Notes: a model not told the origin generated them from the letters alone. A stretch of DNA of 7,127 bases from Coraliomargarita sp. CAG:312 (GCA_000438015.1 FR901585.1:9301-16427); one strand, 5' to 3'. Positions 1 through 6,954 are shown, counted from the stretch's first letter. Made by a program: numbers and translations.

Positions 1-933
1 CTGTACCTGCCGTTCCGCTACGGAACTTTTGGCTGGGGAAATCCGCCGGCGCCTTATCTAGGAGAAAATCCGTATCCTGGAAAGTGGCCCTACGAATCCG
101 CCGACCATGCGGTTCTCAATCCGAAATACCGCGAGTACCTGGTGGAAAGTCTAAAGCAGATAGCCAAGCACTTGGAAGAAAAGGGATGGAGCGACCGCTT
201 TATGTTCTACATATCCGACGAGCCGTTTGCTAACCTCAAAAACATAGAGAAGCAAATGATAGCCCTATGCGACGCAATCCACGAGGGCGCGCCCAAAATA
301 AAGATTTACTGCAGCACATGGTATTATGTTCCGCAGTGGCTTGGCAAGCTCAACATATGGGGCGTAGGTGCCCAGGGGCAGGCATCAGTCGACGACATTG
401 AAACGATAAAGAAAAGCGGCGCCGAAATTATAACAACCACCGACGGGCAGTTTGTCTTGGACAATCCGTACAACGCCCTTGAAAGGCTGCTTCCGTTATA
501 CTGCTATAAGTACGGCTTCAAAGGATACGAATTCTGGGGCGCAGACTGGTACACAGTAAATCCGTTAAAATGGGGCCTCCACATGGACATACCCCAGTCT
601 GACACTCCCGGAAAGCACTACCGCGTGCGCTATCCCAACGGAGACGGATATATATTCTACCCCGGGAAACTCATCGGCCAAACACAGCCGTTTTCAAGCG
701 TCAGAATGGAAAGCCACCGCGACGGCGTAGAGGATTACGAATACTTCGTGATGCTTGAAAAACTTGCAAAAGCCAAGAACGACAAACCCGCCCTTGACAC
801 GCTGGAGCGCATAAAGGAAATGGCGTTTATTCCGAACGCCGGCGGAAGAAATGCCGTCATGCTGCTGCCTAACCCCGAAGAATACACAAAGCTCCGCGCG
901 GAAATTGCGCGCCACATAGAACGGCTTAAATAG
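1..933 (+). CDS. Glycoside hydrolase, GH123/DUF4091 type (C-terminal part; 5' end outside window)
   Basis: The frame is open from base 1 and ends at TAG 931-933, giving 310 residues of a longer protein. A GTG at 142 looks like a start only because of the window edge: conserved-looking sequence continues upstream of it (LYLPFRYGTFGWGNPP at the left edge). The protein resembles the catalytic domain once called DUF4091, now GH123, whose known members are beta-N-acetylgalactosaminidases using substrate-assisted catalysis by an Asp-Glu pair. The pair is visible as YISDEP, with Asp at 217-219 and Glu at 220-222. Near the C-terminus are the typical GDGYIFYPG and RDGVEDYEYF stretches, followed by a helical tail. 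A signal peptide cannot be assessed because the N-terminus is missing. An intrinsic terminator follows 18 nt after the stop, so this is the last gene of its transcript. Family assignment is fairly safe; the exact substrate is inference. Confidence 0.85.
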   Translation: MYLPFRYGTFGWGNPPAPYLGENPYPGKWPYESADHAVLNPKYREYLVESLKQIAKHLEEKGWSDRFMFYISDEPFANLKNIEKQMIALCDAIHEGAPKIKIYCSTWYYVPQWLGKLNIWGVGAQGQASVDDIETIKKSGAEIITTTDGQFVLDNPYNALERLLPLYCYKYGFKGYEFWGADWYTVNPLKWGLHMDIPQSDTPGKHYRVRYPNGDGYIFYPGKLIGQTQPFSSVRMESHRDGVEDYEYFVMLEKLAKAKNDKPALDTLERIKEMAFIPNAGGRNAVMLLPNPEEYTKLRAEIARHIERLK

Positions 934-951
934 GTTTGAGAAGTTTAAACC

Positions 952-985
952 AGCGGGGCGCCTTTGTGGGCGTCCCGCTTTTTTT
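952..985 (+). terminator. Intrinsic terminator of the GH123-like gene
   Basis: An 11-bp GC-rich stem (952-962 with 969-979, one G-T wobble at 958/973) encloses the 6-nt loop TTTGTG. An uninterrupted run of seven T follows at 979-985. It starts 18 nt after the stop codon of the upstream gene, in the right orientation. The reverse strand lacks a T-run after the stem, so it should act on plus-strand transcription only. Confidence 0.9.
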
Positions 986-1730
986 GAAAGTCCATCCGCA
1001 TATCACCCTACGCCAAGGCCAAGCACGGCAGCAGTATTTGCCAACAGGCAAGAGTATTTTTACTGTGCGCAACTAATAATATACGCGAATCATTATGCCA
1101 TACGGCACATTATACATTGCGCTTGTTTTCTTACAGGGTATTTTGCAAGCCGCCCTGCAATTCCCAACACTCCCTAGACAACAGGGATGCACAGCCTATT
1201 TTCCCTTCGCAATAAAATAATGCGGCACTGCTTGCAATCATATTCAGGCATTTCCGAAAACCTGCGGTCGTCTGCAAAAAGATATTTAGAATTTTTATGC
1301 TAAAAACGCCAACTGCAACCACCCTGTTATACACCCGTTAAAAACGCTATTTTGCGTAATCAGGCGACTTTTTGCGCGCAAGAGAAAATCTCCATCCTCC
1401 CTGCGCCCGGTATAAACTTATTGCGCCCCCCGACCGCACAAAGCCTTTTTATTTGTATCATAAACAATCTCGCTCAGCTGCCTATAAATTATATTTACCT
1501 TCATCAGCCGTTTTTCAAAAAATCCCACTCCGGACAATTCTTGGAAGGATTCTATTAAAGCATTCAGACGCCTTTGCAATGCCGCGCATTAAAAAAAAAG
1601 TAAAATTGTCCCGAATAATCCGCGAGCCGCATAACGCTTATTTATACAAGAGCAACCGCGCCCTCCAAGCAATGCGAAATCCCAAACGTCTCCTGCAAAG
1701 GCAAATCCTGACAAAGCGGCAAAATCGTAA
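986..1730. other. Gene-free convergent intergenic region, about 745 bp
   Basis: This stretch lies between the terminator of the plus-strand glycosidase gene and the stop codon of minus-strand lolD. Open frames on both strands (for example 1131-1334 minus and 1372-1824 plus) have low-complexity or atypical composition, no convincing ribosome binding site and no family I recognise. I found no tRNA, tmRNA, SRP RNA or CRISPR repeat by eye. It holds A/T-rich runs such as the nine A at 1591-1599 and a few short inverted repeats. Two lie where a lolD terminator might be expected: GCGGCA at 1716-1721 with TGCCGC at 1746-1751 (24-nt loop), and ACGC at 1344-1347 with GCGT at 1354-1357, which on the minus strand is followed by TTTTT. 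Neither is convincing. It may be decayed sequence or may hide a small RNA. Confidence 0.6.
1032..1065. repeat. Nested inverted repeat in intergenic region
   Basis: TTGCC (1038-1042) and GGCAA (1047-1051) form a perfect 5-bp stem around the 4-nt loop AACA. An outer CAGTA (1032-1036) pairs with TACTG (1061-1065) through an asymmetric internal loop. No T-run follows directly on either strand, so it is not a standard terminator. It could be part of a folded 3' region or small RNA, or chance. Confidence 0.35.
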
Positions 1731-2408
1731 TTATTCCAAAACTCCTGCCGCAAGCTTCACTTGCGCGGACGTCCTTGCCGCAAACTCAGGATTGTGCGTT
1801 ATTAGCAAAAGCGACGTGGAATAAGAGGAACATAAAGTCAGAAATATATCCATTACCTCAAGCCCCGTTGCCTCGTCGAGATTTCCGGTTGGTTCATCTG
1901 CCAAAATCACGCGCGGATTGTTCATAACCGCCCTTGCAATAGCCACACGCTGTTTTTCTCCGCCCGACATTTGAGACGGCAAGTGCCTCAGCCGCCCGGA
2001 AAGCCCCACACTATCCAAGAGTTCTTTTGCCCTCTTGCGCGCGGATGCGTCAAACTTTCCCGCAATGCGCGCTGCAAGCTCCACATTTTCGAGGGCGTTT
2101 AGTTCCGGAACTAGGCAGTAGTTCTGAAAGACGAACCCCATAAATCCTGCGCGCAAACGCGCCTGCTTAGAGTTAGACAAATTATCAACACGTTGTCCGT
2201 CCCAATAAATCTCCCCCGAAGTCGGAGATTCCAATCCGGCTATTACGTTTAAAAATGTAGTCTTGCCCGCGCCGCTTTCACCCCGCAGGCTTATGCTCTG
2301 TCCGCGCGCAATTTCCAAGTTTGCGCCGCGCAATACGTCTATCGTCTCTCCGTTTGGCGATTTGAAAGACTTCTTTATTTCCTTTGCACGCAGTATTATT
2401 TCATTCAT
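1731..2408 (-). CDS. lolD: Lipoprotein-releasing ABC transporter ATP-binding protein LolD
   Basis: This 225-residue ABC ATPase has the usual LolD length. All nucleotide-binding motifs are intact: Walker A GESGAGKTT at 43-51, Q-loop Gln95, signature MSGGEKQR at 147-154, Walker B ILADEP with Asp171-Glu172, D-loop GNLDE at 175-179, and the switch His205 in LLITHN. The family (MacB/FtsE/LolD) powers permeases of the FtsX type. The gene directly follows and overlaps a LolC/E-type permease, which points to LolD, the cytoplasmic ATPase that drives release of lipoproteins from the inner membrane to the carrier LolA. Its ATG at 2408-2406 lies inside the end of the permease gene (8-nt overlap) and is preceded by a strong ribosome binding site. 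It is the last gene of the likely manC-lysS-lolC-lolD unit. MacB- or FtsE-like ATPases are the alternatives, made less likely by the neighbour. Confidence 0.92.
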   Translation of the reverse strand: MNEIILRAKEIKKSFKSPNGETIDVLRGANLEIARGQSISLRGESGAGKTTFLNVIAGLESPTSGEIYWDGQRVDNLSNSKQARLRAGFMGFVFQNYCLVPELNALENVELAARIAGKFDASARKRAKELLDSVGLSGRLRHLPSQMSGGEKQRVAIARAVMNNPRVILADEPTGNLDEATGLEVMDIFLTLCSSYSTSLLLITHNPEFAARTSAQVKLAAGVLE

Positions 2409-3627
2409 TGCGCATCGCCTCCGAAGATTTTAAGCGCGCAGCCCCCAGCGCAGGTATCAACCCTGCCAAAGTGCAAAGAACCGTAGCAAATACGCATGCG
2501 CGCCAAGCATCGGCGAATTCATATTTTACGGGAAGATGCGCAAAATGATAAAACTCTATAAGAGCTTCCCTGCCGACGATAATTTCGACAATCGGCTCTC
2601 TGAAATGCAGTATCAAAACAGTGAGAGCCAGTCCGGCAAACGACCCCAACACTCCTATAAAAAAGCCCTGAAAGCAATATGTGCATGCGATTTGCAGCGG
2701 CCGCGCGCCCATTGCGCCCATAAGCCCTATTTCCCTTGTTTTTCGGAGCACTGACGTGTAAAGAGAAATGCAAATAGAAAAAGATGCCACTATAATAATT
2801 AAAACAATTATCAGCGACATCATGACCTTTTCCATTTTTATTATCCGCAAAAATGCCGCGTTATTTGTAAGCCACGTAATCGCGCGCATAGGATAGCGCA
2901 GATTTTTTGATATTTCCCTAGCCATCAGCTCGCAATCGGCGCCGTCTTTCAACCTCAAAATAACCGAATGCGACCCTTCTCCAAGGTTGTACAAGTCCCT
3001 AAGCCTGCGCAGCGAAACCAGCGCTATGTTTGAATCGACTTCAGAATAGTCGGTTGCGAGCAACCCCACAACCCTCAAACGCGCCGGCATGGGAACTTCA
3101 TCTTTTTTAATTTTATTTAGCATTGTGGGAGAAAATATCTCCACCTCGTCGCCGACGCCTATTCCCATCGACGCGCCCAGCCGCTGGCCTACTATTATGG
3201 AATCGTCGTCCAAATCGTCTATATTCCCCATTTTCACAAAGTCTTTTTCTTTTATTGGAATCGCGCATTCTCCGGTTATTGTATCGTAGCTGCGCAAAAC
3301 GGGGAAAGCGGGAACGTTTCCGACAAGCATCATCACCGGCCCTTGGGCGGCAAGTTCAACAGACTTAACCGCGGGATTTTTTTTGAGAGACTCAACAAGC
3401 GGCTGGGTATCGTACATGGGCTTTCCGCGGTTTCGGATAATTACGTCGCCGGAAGTGTCGCGCAATTTCACGCCAATCTGTTCGTGGAATCCGTTCATAA
3501 CGCTCTGGGTTCCAAACAGCCCCAAAACGCCAAGCGCGACCCCCAAAATCGACACCGCCGCAAAAAACGACACGAACTTCCCCGACGGGAAGAGCTGTTT
3601 AAGGGCAATGTACAGCCACCATTTCAT
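2401..3627 (-). CDS. lolC: LolC/LolE-type lipoprotein-releasing permease
   Basis: This 408-residue protein has the layout of the LolC/E (FtsX-like) family. One membrane segment lies near the N-terminus (about 18-40, with the SVMNGF motif just after), then a large periplasmic domain (about 45-265), then three membrane segments at about 270-291, 316-341 and 378-398. The conserved cytoplasmic stretch RKTREIGLMGAMGA (295-308), which contacts the ATPase, is present. The complex recognises mature lipoproteins in the inner membrane and hands them to LolA. Only one permease gene is visible, so it may work as a homodimer (as in LolF systems) or with a partner encoded elsewhere. The ATG lies 3 nt after the lysS stop, with no Shine-Dalgarno sequence, which suggests translational coupling. 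The gene overlaps lolD by 8 nt. The choice between lolC, lolE and lolF as a name is uncertain. Confidence 0.88.
   Translation of the reverse strand: MKWWLYIALKQLFPSGKFVSFFAAVSILGVALGVLGLFGTQSVMNGFHEQIGVKLRDTSGDVIIRNRGKPMYDTQPLVESLKKNPAVKSVELAAQGPVMMLVGNVPAFPVLRSYDTITGECAIPIKEKDFVKMGNIDDLDDDSIIVGQRLGASMGIGVGDEVEIFSPTMLNKIKKDEVPMPARLRVVGLLATDYSEVDSNIALVSLRRLRDLYNLGEGSHSVILRLKDGADCELMAREISKNLRYPMRAITWLTNNAAFLRIIKMEKVMMSLIIVLIIIVASFSICISLYTSVLRKTREIGLMGAMGARPLQIACTYCFQGFFIGVLGSFAGLALTVLILHFREPIVEIIVGREALIEFYHFAHLPVKYEFADAWRACVFATVLCTLAGLIPALGAARLKSSEAMRNE
2418..2422 (-). promoter_or_regulatory. Ribosome binding site of lolD
   Basis: On the minus strand GGAGG lies 9 nt upstream of the lolD ATG, within the lolC coding sequence. 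It supports the start at 2408 and suggests lolD translation is initiated by its own site as well as by coupling to lolC termination. It is the only strong Shine-Dalgarno sequence seen among the starts in this window. Confidence 0.8.
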
Positions 3628-3630
3628 CTG

Positions 3631-5121
3631 CTATTCGGGACGCAGGCTTGGGAACAAAATAGTATCGCGTATATTTGACGCCCCTGTCAGCAAAATGACA
3701 AGCCTGTCTATGCCGACGCCCATTCCGCCCGCAGGAGGCATTCCATACTCTAGCGCATTCAGGAAGTCTTCGTCGAGATTCTGTTTTTCCTCGCCGACTT
3801 GCGCCTCGAACATTTCGCGCTGGATAAATGGATCGTTTTGTTCAGAATAGGCCGGAGCTATTTCCTGTCCGTTTATGCAAAGTTCGAAGACATCTAGCAC
3901 GCGCGGATTTTGCTGGTTGAGCTTCGCAAGCGGGCAAAGCTCGCGCGGGACTTGCGTCACAAAAGTTGGCTGTATTAGGGTCGGCTCGACTAGTTTCTCG
4001 TAAACATCGTTTGTGATTTCATGGTCGTCGAGAGCCGGATCAACCTGTATGCCGAGTTTCTGGCAAGCCTCCAGTTTTTCTTCGCGTGTGCGGCTGAACC
4101 AGTCAGGGTCCCCGGAAGCCTGGCGGACAAGGTCGCTGTATGTGACCTCGCGCCACTCTCCGCCGAGCTCTATAGTCCCGCCGTCAGCGCGCGGTATGGA
4201 AGTAGTGCCTAAAACATTCTGGCATATGGAGGAAATCATAGAGCGTATAAGTTCCATCATTCCGCGGTAGTCGCTGTAAGCTTGATAGACTTCAAGCATT
4301 GTAAATTCGGGATTGTGCCTGCGCGACAGCCCCTCGTTGCGGAATACCCTTCCCATCTCAAAAACCCTGTCGAACCCGCCAACGAGCATTCTCTTTAGGT
4401 AAAGCTCCAGCGCTATGCGCAGGTAGAAATCGCAATCCAAAGCATTGAAATGGGTTATAAAAGGACGCGCCGCGGCGCCGCCGGCTATGGAGTGCAGAGA
4501 AGGAGTTTCAACCTCGACAAAATCGCGCGACCATAAAAACTCTCTTATTTGGCGGATTATCTTGCTGCGCAGCTTGAATCGTTCCGCGGAATCGCGGTTG
4601 ACGATCAAATCCAAATATCTCTGGCGGTAAATCTGCTCGTTGTCGGTCAAGCCGTGCCACTTTTCCGGAAGCGGGCGCATGCTTTTTGAAAGCATCTTGT
4701 AATCGTTTACGCGGACTGTTATTTCGCCAGTCTTAGTTTTAAATAGCTTGCCTTTAGCCCCTATTATGTCGCCTACATCCAAAAACTTTTTGAAGTCGTT
4801 GTTATAAACTCCTTCAGGGAGAGCGTCGCGGGAAACGTATAGCTGTATGATTCCGTCGCGGTCTAGAATTTTTAAGAAGCTGGCTTTGCCCATAAGCCTG
4901 TAAACCAATACCCTGCCAGCAACGCTCACTTCGTGTTCGGTGTCTTTGCCCTCCTCCAATGAATTGTCGTATGACTCTATCGCTGTCTTGCTCGTGTGGG
5001 TTTGATTCCAATTTGCGCGGAAGGGATCGAAGCCATTTTCGCGCATAGCTTCAAGCTTGGCCTTTCTGACTGCAAAAAGGTCGTGGCTTATTTCCTGTAT
5101 CGTTTTCTTTTCTTCGCTCAT
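3631..5121 (-). CDS. lysS: Lysyl-tRNA synthetase, class II
   Basis: This 496-residue enzyme attaches lysine to tRNA-Lys in the cytoplasm and has the normal full length. An N-terminal OB-fold anticodon-binding domain spans about 64-145. The class II catalytic domain follows: motif 1 around 192-208 (REFLWSRDFVEVETPSL), the GGAAARPFITH stretch at 214-224, motif 2 around 260-285 (FRNEGLSRRHNPEFTMLE), and motif 3 at 466-495 (GMGVGIDRL with Arg473, then NIRDTILFPSLRP). The lysine-site region reads INGQEIAPAYSEQNDP (416-431), where many enzymes have a shorter ELANAFSELND-like form. I see this as a lineage variant, not a defect. It lies 31 nt after manC and 3 nt before lolC on the same strand. The start ATG at 5121 is preceded by an A-rich leader ending AAAGAG, so any Shine-Dalgarno is weak. 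Confidence 0.97.
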   Translation of the reverse strand: MSEEKKTIQEISHDLFAVRKAKLEAMRENGFDPFRANWNQTHTSKTAIESYDNSLEEGKDTEHEVSVAGRVLVYRLMGKASFLKILDRDGIIQLYVSRDALPEGVYNNDFKKFLDVGDIIGAKGKLFKTKTGEITVRVNDYKMLSKSMRPLPEKWHGLTDNEQIYRQRYLDLIVNRDSAERFKLRSKIIRQIREFLWSRDFVEVETPSLHSIAGGAAARPFITHFNALDCDFYLRIALELYLKRMLVGGFDRVFEMGRVFRNEGLSRRHNPEFTMLEVYQAYSDYRGMMELIRSMISSICQNVLGTTSIPRADGGTIELGGEWREVTYSDLVRQASGDPDWFSRTREEKLEACQKLGIQVDPALDDHEITNDVYEKLVEPTLIQPTFVTQVPRELCPLAKLNQQNPRVLDVFELCINGQEIAPAYSEQNDPFIQREMFEAQVGEEKQNLDEDFLNALEYGMPPAGGMGVGIDRLVILLTGASNIRDTILFPSLRPE

Positions 5122-5152
5122 CTCTTTTTATTTTTTTAAATTCCAAATGCGT

Positions 5153-6229
5153 TTATTTATATTTTTCGGGAAGCGAACGCACCAAAGCTTTTACGTCTTC
5201 GGCTTTATCCTTGGAGCAAACCAAGGTTGCGTCCGGCGTATGAACCACTATTAGGTTTTCAACCCCTACAAAAGCTGTCGCCCTGCCCGCTGCGTCGAAC
5301 AATACGCAATTTTTTGCCCCGTTAAAGTAGGCTTCGCCGCCTGCAGCGTTCCCGCAAGAATCTTTCTGCATATGGCGCCCGGCGGCCGACCATGAACCAA
5401 CGTCGTCCCAGTCGAAATTTGCCGGTACTACATACGCGTTGCCTGCCTTTTCCATGACGGCATAGTCTATGCTTATTTTTTCAAGCGGAGAATACTCTGC
5501 GGCTAAAATCTCGTCCAAAGATTCCCCCGCAGACAGCCTAGCCCTGATGCGCCCGAAGGCCTCCGCGCTTTTGGGCAGATTTTTTTGCAGCGCCGAGAAT
5601 ATGGAATCCGTACGCCATACAAACATACCCGCGTTCCAATAAAAATTTCCCGACTCAACATATTCGCGCGCCTTATTTAAATTGGGCTTTTCAAAGAACC
5701 TCTCCACCGCAAAATATTTCTCTCCCGATATCTCTAATTGCGCTCCGCGCTTTATATAGCCGTATCCCGTTGCAGGGTGGTCGGGAGATATTCCAACCGT
5801 TATAAGATTGTCGCCTGCCTCCGCTATCCTAAAAGCCGTGTTAATTGTGCGCGCAAAAGCTTCTTCGTCTCCGATTACATGGTCGGAAGGAAACACGGCA
5901 AAAGACGAATCAACTCCGTTTGAGCGCGCCATTATTATTGCGGCTGCAAGGCCTATCGCAGCGCTAGTATCTCTGCCGACAGGCTCGGATATTATTTGAG
6001 AAGCGTCTAAGTTTGCGCAGATTTCGGAAATAGCGCCGGCCTGCCTGCTGTTGGTTATTATTAAAATGTTTTCGCGGCAAACCACTTTTGAGACCCGGCG
6101 GATTGTCTGTTCGAGCAGGCAGCCATCCCCGCCCGCAACGTTCCAAAGATGCTTGGGCCTCGAAGCGCGGCTCAACGGCCAAAAGCGCTCTCCTACGCCT
6201 CCGGCCATTATGACTGCATATCTTTCCAT
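5153..6229 (-). CDS. manC: Mannose-1-phosphate guanylyltransferase (GDP-mannose pyrophosphorylase)
   Basis: This 358-residue nucleotidyltransferase makes GDP-mannose from mannose-1-phosphate and GTP in the cytoplasm, feeding polysaccharide and glycoconjugate synthesis and GDP-fucose formation. Visible motifs are the nucleotide-binding signature at 9-27 (AGGVGERFWPLSRASRPKH), SEPVGRDTSAAIG at 81-93, the metal-site PSDHVI at 114-119, FFEKPN at 178-183, NFYWNAGMFVW at 195-205, IDYAVMEK at 254-261 and WDDVGSW at 274-280. Length shows the short form, lacking the phosphomannose isomerase cupin domain of the bifunctional AlgA-type enzymes. The start is the only ATG after an in-frame upstream TGA, but its ribosome binding site (GGCGG three bases upstream) is poor. 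It is the first gene of the minus-strand cluster and transcribed divergently from the Tsr3-like gene. Confidence 0.95.
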   Translation of the reverse strand: MERYAVIMAGGVGERFWPLSRASRPKHLWNVAGGDGCLLEQTIRRVSKVVCRENILIITNSRQAGAISEICANLDASQIISEPVGRDTSAAIGLAAAIIMARSNGVDSSFAVFPSDHVIGDEEAFARTINTAFRIAEAGDNLITVGISPDHPATGYGYIKRGAQLEISGEKYFAVERFFEKPNLNKAREYVESGNFYWNAGMFVWRTDSIFSALQKNLPKSAEAFGRIRARLSAGESLDEILAAEYSPLEKISIDYAVMEKAGNAYVVPANFDWDDVGSWSAAGRHMQKDSCGNAAGGEAYFNGAKNCVLFDAAGRATAFVGVENLIVVHTPDATLVCSKDKAEDVKALVRSLPEKYK

Positions 6230-6352
6230 AATCCGCCGATACTGCCACTTTTTTGCGGGTTGTCGAGCAATAAGAGCTCAAACTTCCCCAAAAAATCTGA
6301 TTGACCATCGCCGCATAACCGAACAATACTTTTCCCTCACAAGCAACCTCAA
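6230..6352. promoter_or_regulatory. Divergent intergenic promoter region between manC and the Tsr3-like gene
   Basis: Both flanking genes are transcribed outward from this 123-bp gap, so it must contain the promoters for both unless internal ones are used. A candidate plus-strand promoter is listed separately. For manC I found only weak matches on the minus strand and do not place a promoter. GAGCTC at 6273-6278 is a simple palindrome with no evident role. Confidence 0.6.
6301..6330 (+). promoter_or_regulatory. Candidate sigma70-type promoter of the Tsr3-like gene
   Basis: TTGACC at 6301-6306 matches the -35 consensus at five of six positions. AATACT at 6325-6330 matches the -10 consensus at four of six, with an 18-nt spacer. 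Transcription would start near 6337, leaving a leader of about 16 nt before the ATG at 6353. That leader contains no Shine-Dalgarno sequence. The call rests on motif match and position only. Confidence 0.4.
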
Positions 6353-6817
6353 ATGCTGACCCGCGTGACAGTAATAAGGCATCCGAGAGAGAACCTAAAA
6401 AAATGTTCGCTCAGGCATTTGCACGCCCATCCAAATTTTGAGTTTCTAAAAGCCTCCGACGGATTTCGATTCGACGCAACAGGATTTACCGTGCTTGAAA
6501 TGAACGCTCCCGCAATTTCAATGGAAGACTTCGGACGGCCCCTGCTGCTGCTCGACAGCACATGGTTTCTTCTTCCTAGGATACGCGCCAAAATTTTCGG
6601 AGATTTTATTAGCCGCTCGCTTCCGCCAACGGTAAAGACGGCGTATCCGCGGGTATCAAAGATGCATTCAGACCCCGACGGCCTTGCCACAGTCGAGGCT
6701 TTATATGCAGCTTTGAAGGCCATTGGCGACCCCGACCGGAGCATTTTAGACGGATACCATTTTGCCGAAAAATTTCTAGAAATAAACGGCTGGCTCCCCG
6801 ACATTCCGCGCGCTTAA
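6353..6817 (+). CDS. Tsr3/DTW-like protein, putative SAM-dependent aminocarboxypropyltransferase of RNA
   Basis: This 154-residue protein resembles the Tsr3 and DTW (TapT/TuaA-like) families. These use S-adenosylmethionine to add a 3-amino-3-carboxypropyl group to a uridine-type base in small-subunit rRNA or in tRNA. Visible marks are LLLLDSTW at 64-71 (the DxSW/DxTW motif), a conserved-looking TAYPRVSK at 96-103, LATVEALYAAL at 111-121 (matching the S/A-T-x-EA helix of both families) and HFAEKFLEINGW at 136-147, close to the Tsr3 C-terminal FLELN helix. An N-terminal RHPREN (9-14) opens the protein. An in-frame TGA lies upstream at 6302-6304 with no other ATG between; GTG at 6365 is an alternative start. 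There is no visible ribosome binding site. A long antisense frame covers the same bases, but only this strand shows family motifs. Family resemblance is from memory; the RNA target is unknown. Confidence 0.65.
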   Translation: MLTRVTVIRHPRENLKKCSLRHLHAHPNFEFLKASDGFRFDATGFTVLEMNAPAISMEDFGRPLLLLDSTWFLLPRIRAKIFGDFISRSLPPTVKTAYPRVSKMHSDPDGLATVEALYAALKAIGDPDRSILDGYHFAEKFLEINGWLPDIPRA

Positions 6818-6823
6818 GAATAT

Positions 6824-6849
6824 GGCATGCGCCGCGCAAAACGCATGCC
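6824..6849. repeat. Perfect 8-bp inverted repeat after the Tsr3-like gene
   Basis: GGCATGCG (6824-6831) and CGCATGCC (6842-6849) form a perfect stem around a 10-nt loop, 7 nt after the stop codon at 6815-6817. No T-run follows on either strand, so it is not a standard intrinsic terminator, though its place suggests a role in mRNA 3' end formation or stability. GCCGCC (6847-6852) could pair instead with GGCGGC (6874-6879). Confidence 0.5.
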
Positions 6850-6954
6850 GCCAGCATGGAAAGAACTTAAAACGGCGGCGCAAAAGACTTTGGCATTCAA
6901 GACAAATAAAAATTACGTTCTAAGCCGCTCAAACCCTATTTTATAAAATCCCCC

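Noticed and set aside
142..933. GTG at 142 as start of the glycoside hydrolase
   Set aside because: The frame is open to the left edge and the upstream residues look like part of the same domain; there is no ribosome binding site at this position.
1131..1334. 67-codon minus-strand open frame in the gene-free region
   Set aside because: No ribosome binding site, no recognisable family and a composition expected from chance translation.
1716..1751. GCGGCA/TGCCGC inverted repeat as lolD terminator
   Set aside because: The loop is 24 nt, one arm lies in the coding sequence and no proper T-run follows, so I do not list it as a terminator.
3383..3850. 155-codon plus-strand open frame across the lysS-lolC junction
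   Set aside because: It is antisense to two well-supported genes and shows no family signature.
5964..6326. 120-codon minus-strand open frame overlapping the 5' end of manC
   Set aside because: It is an out-of-frame shadow of manC; manC carries all nucleotidyltransferase motifs in its own frame.
6349..6804. 151-codon open frame antisense to the Tsr3-like gene
   Set aside because: It covers the same bases on the opposite strand, is rich in Ser and Arg without any recognisable motif, and the plus strand shows clear family motifs.
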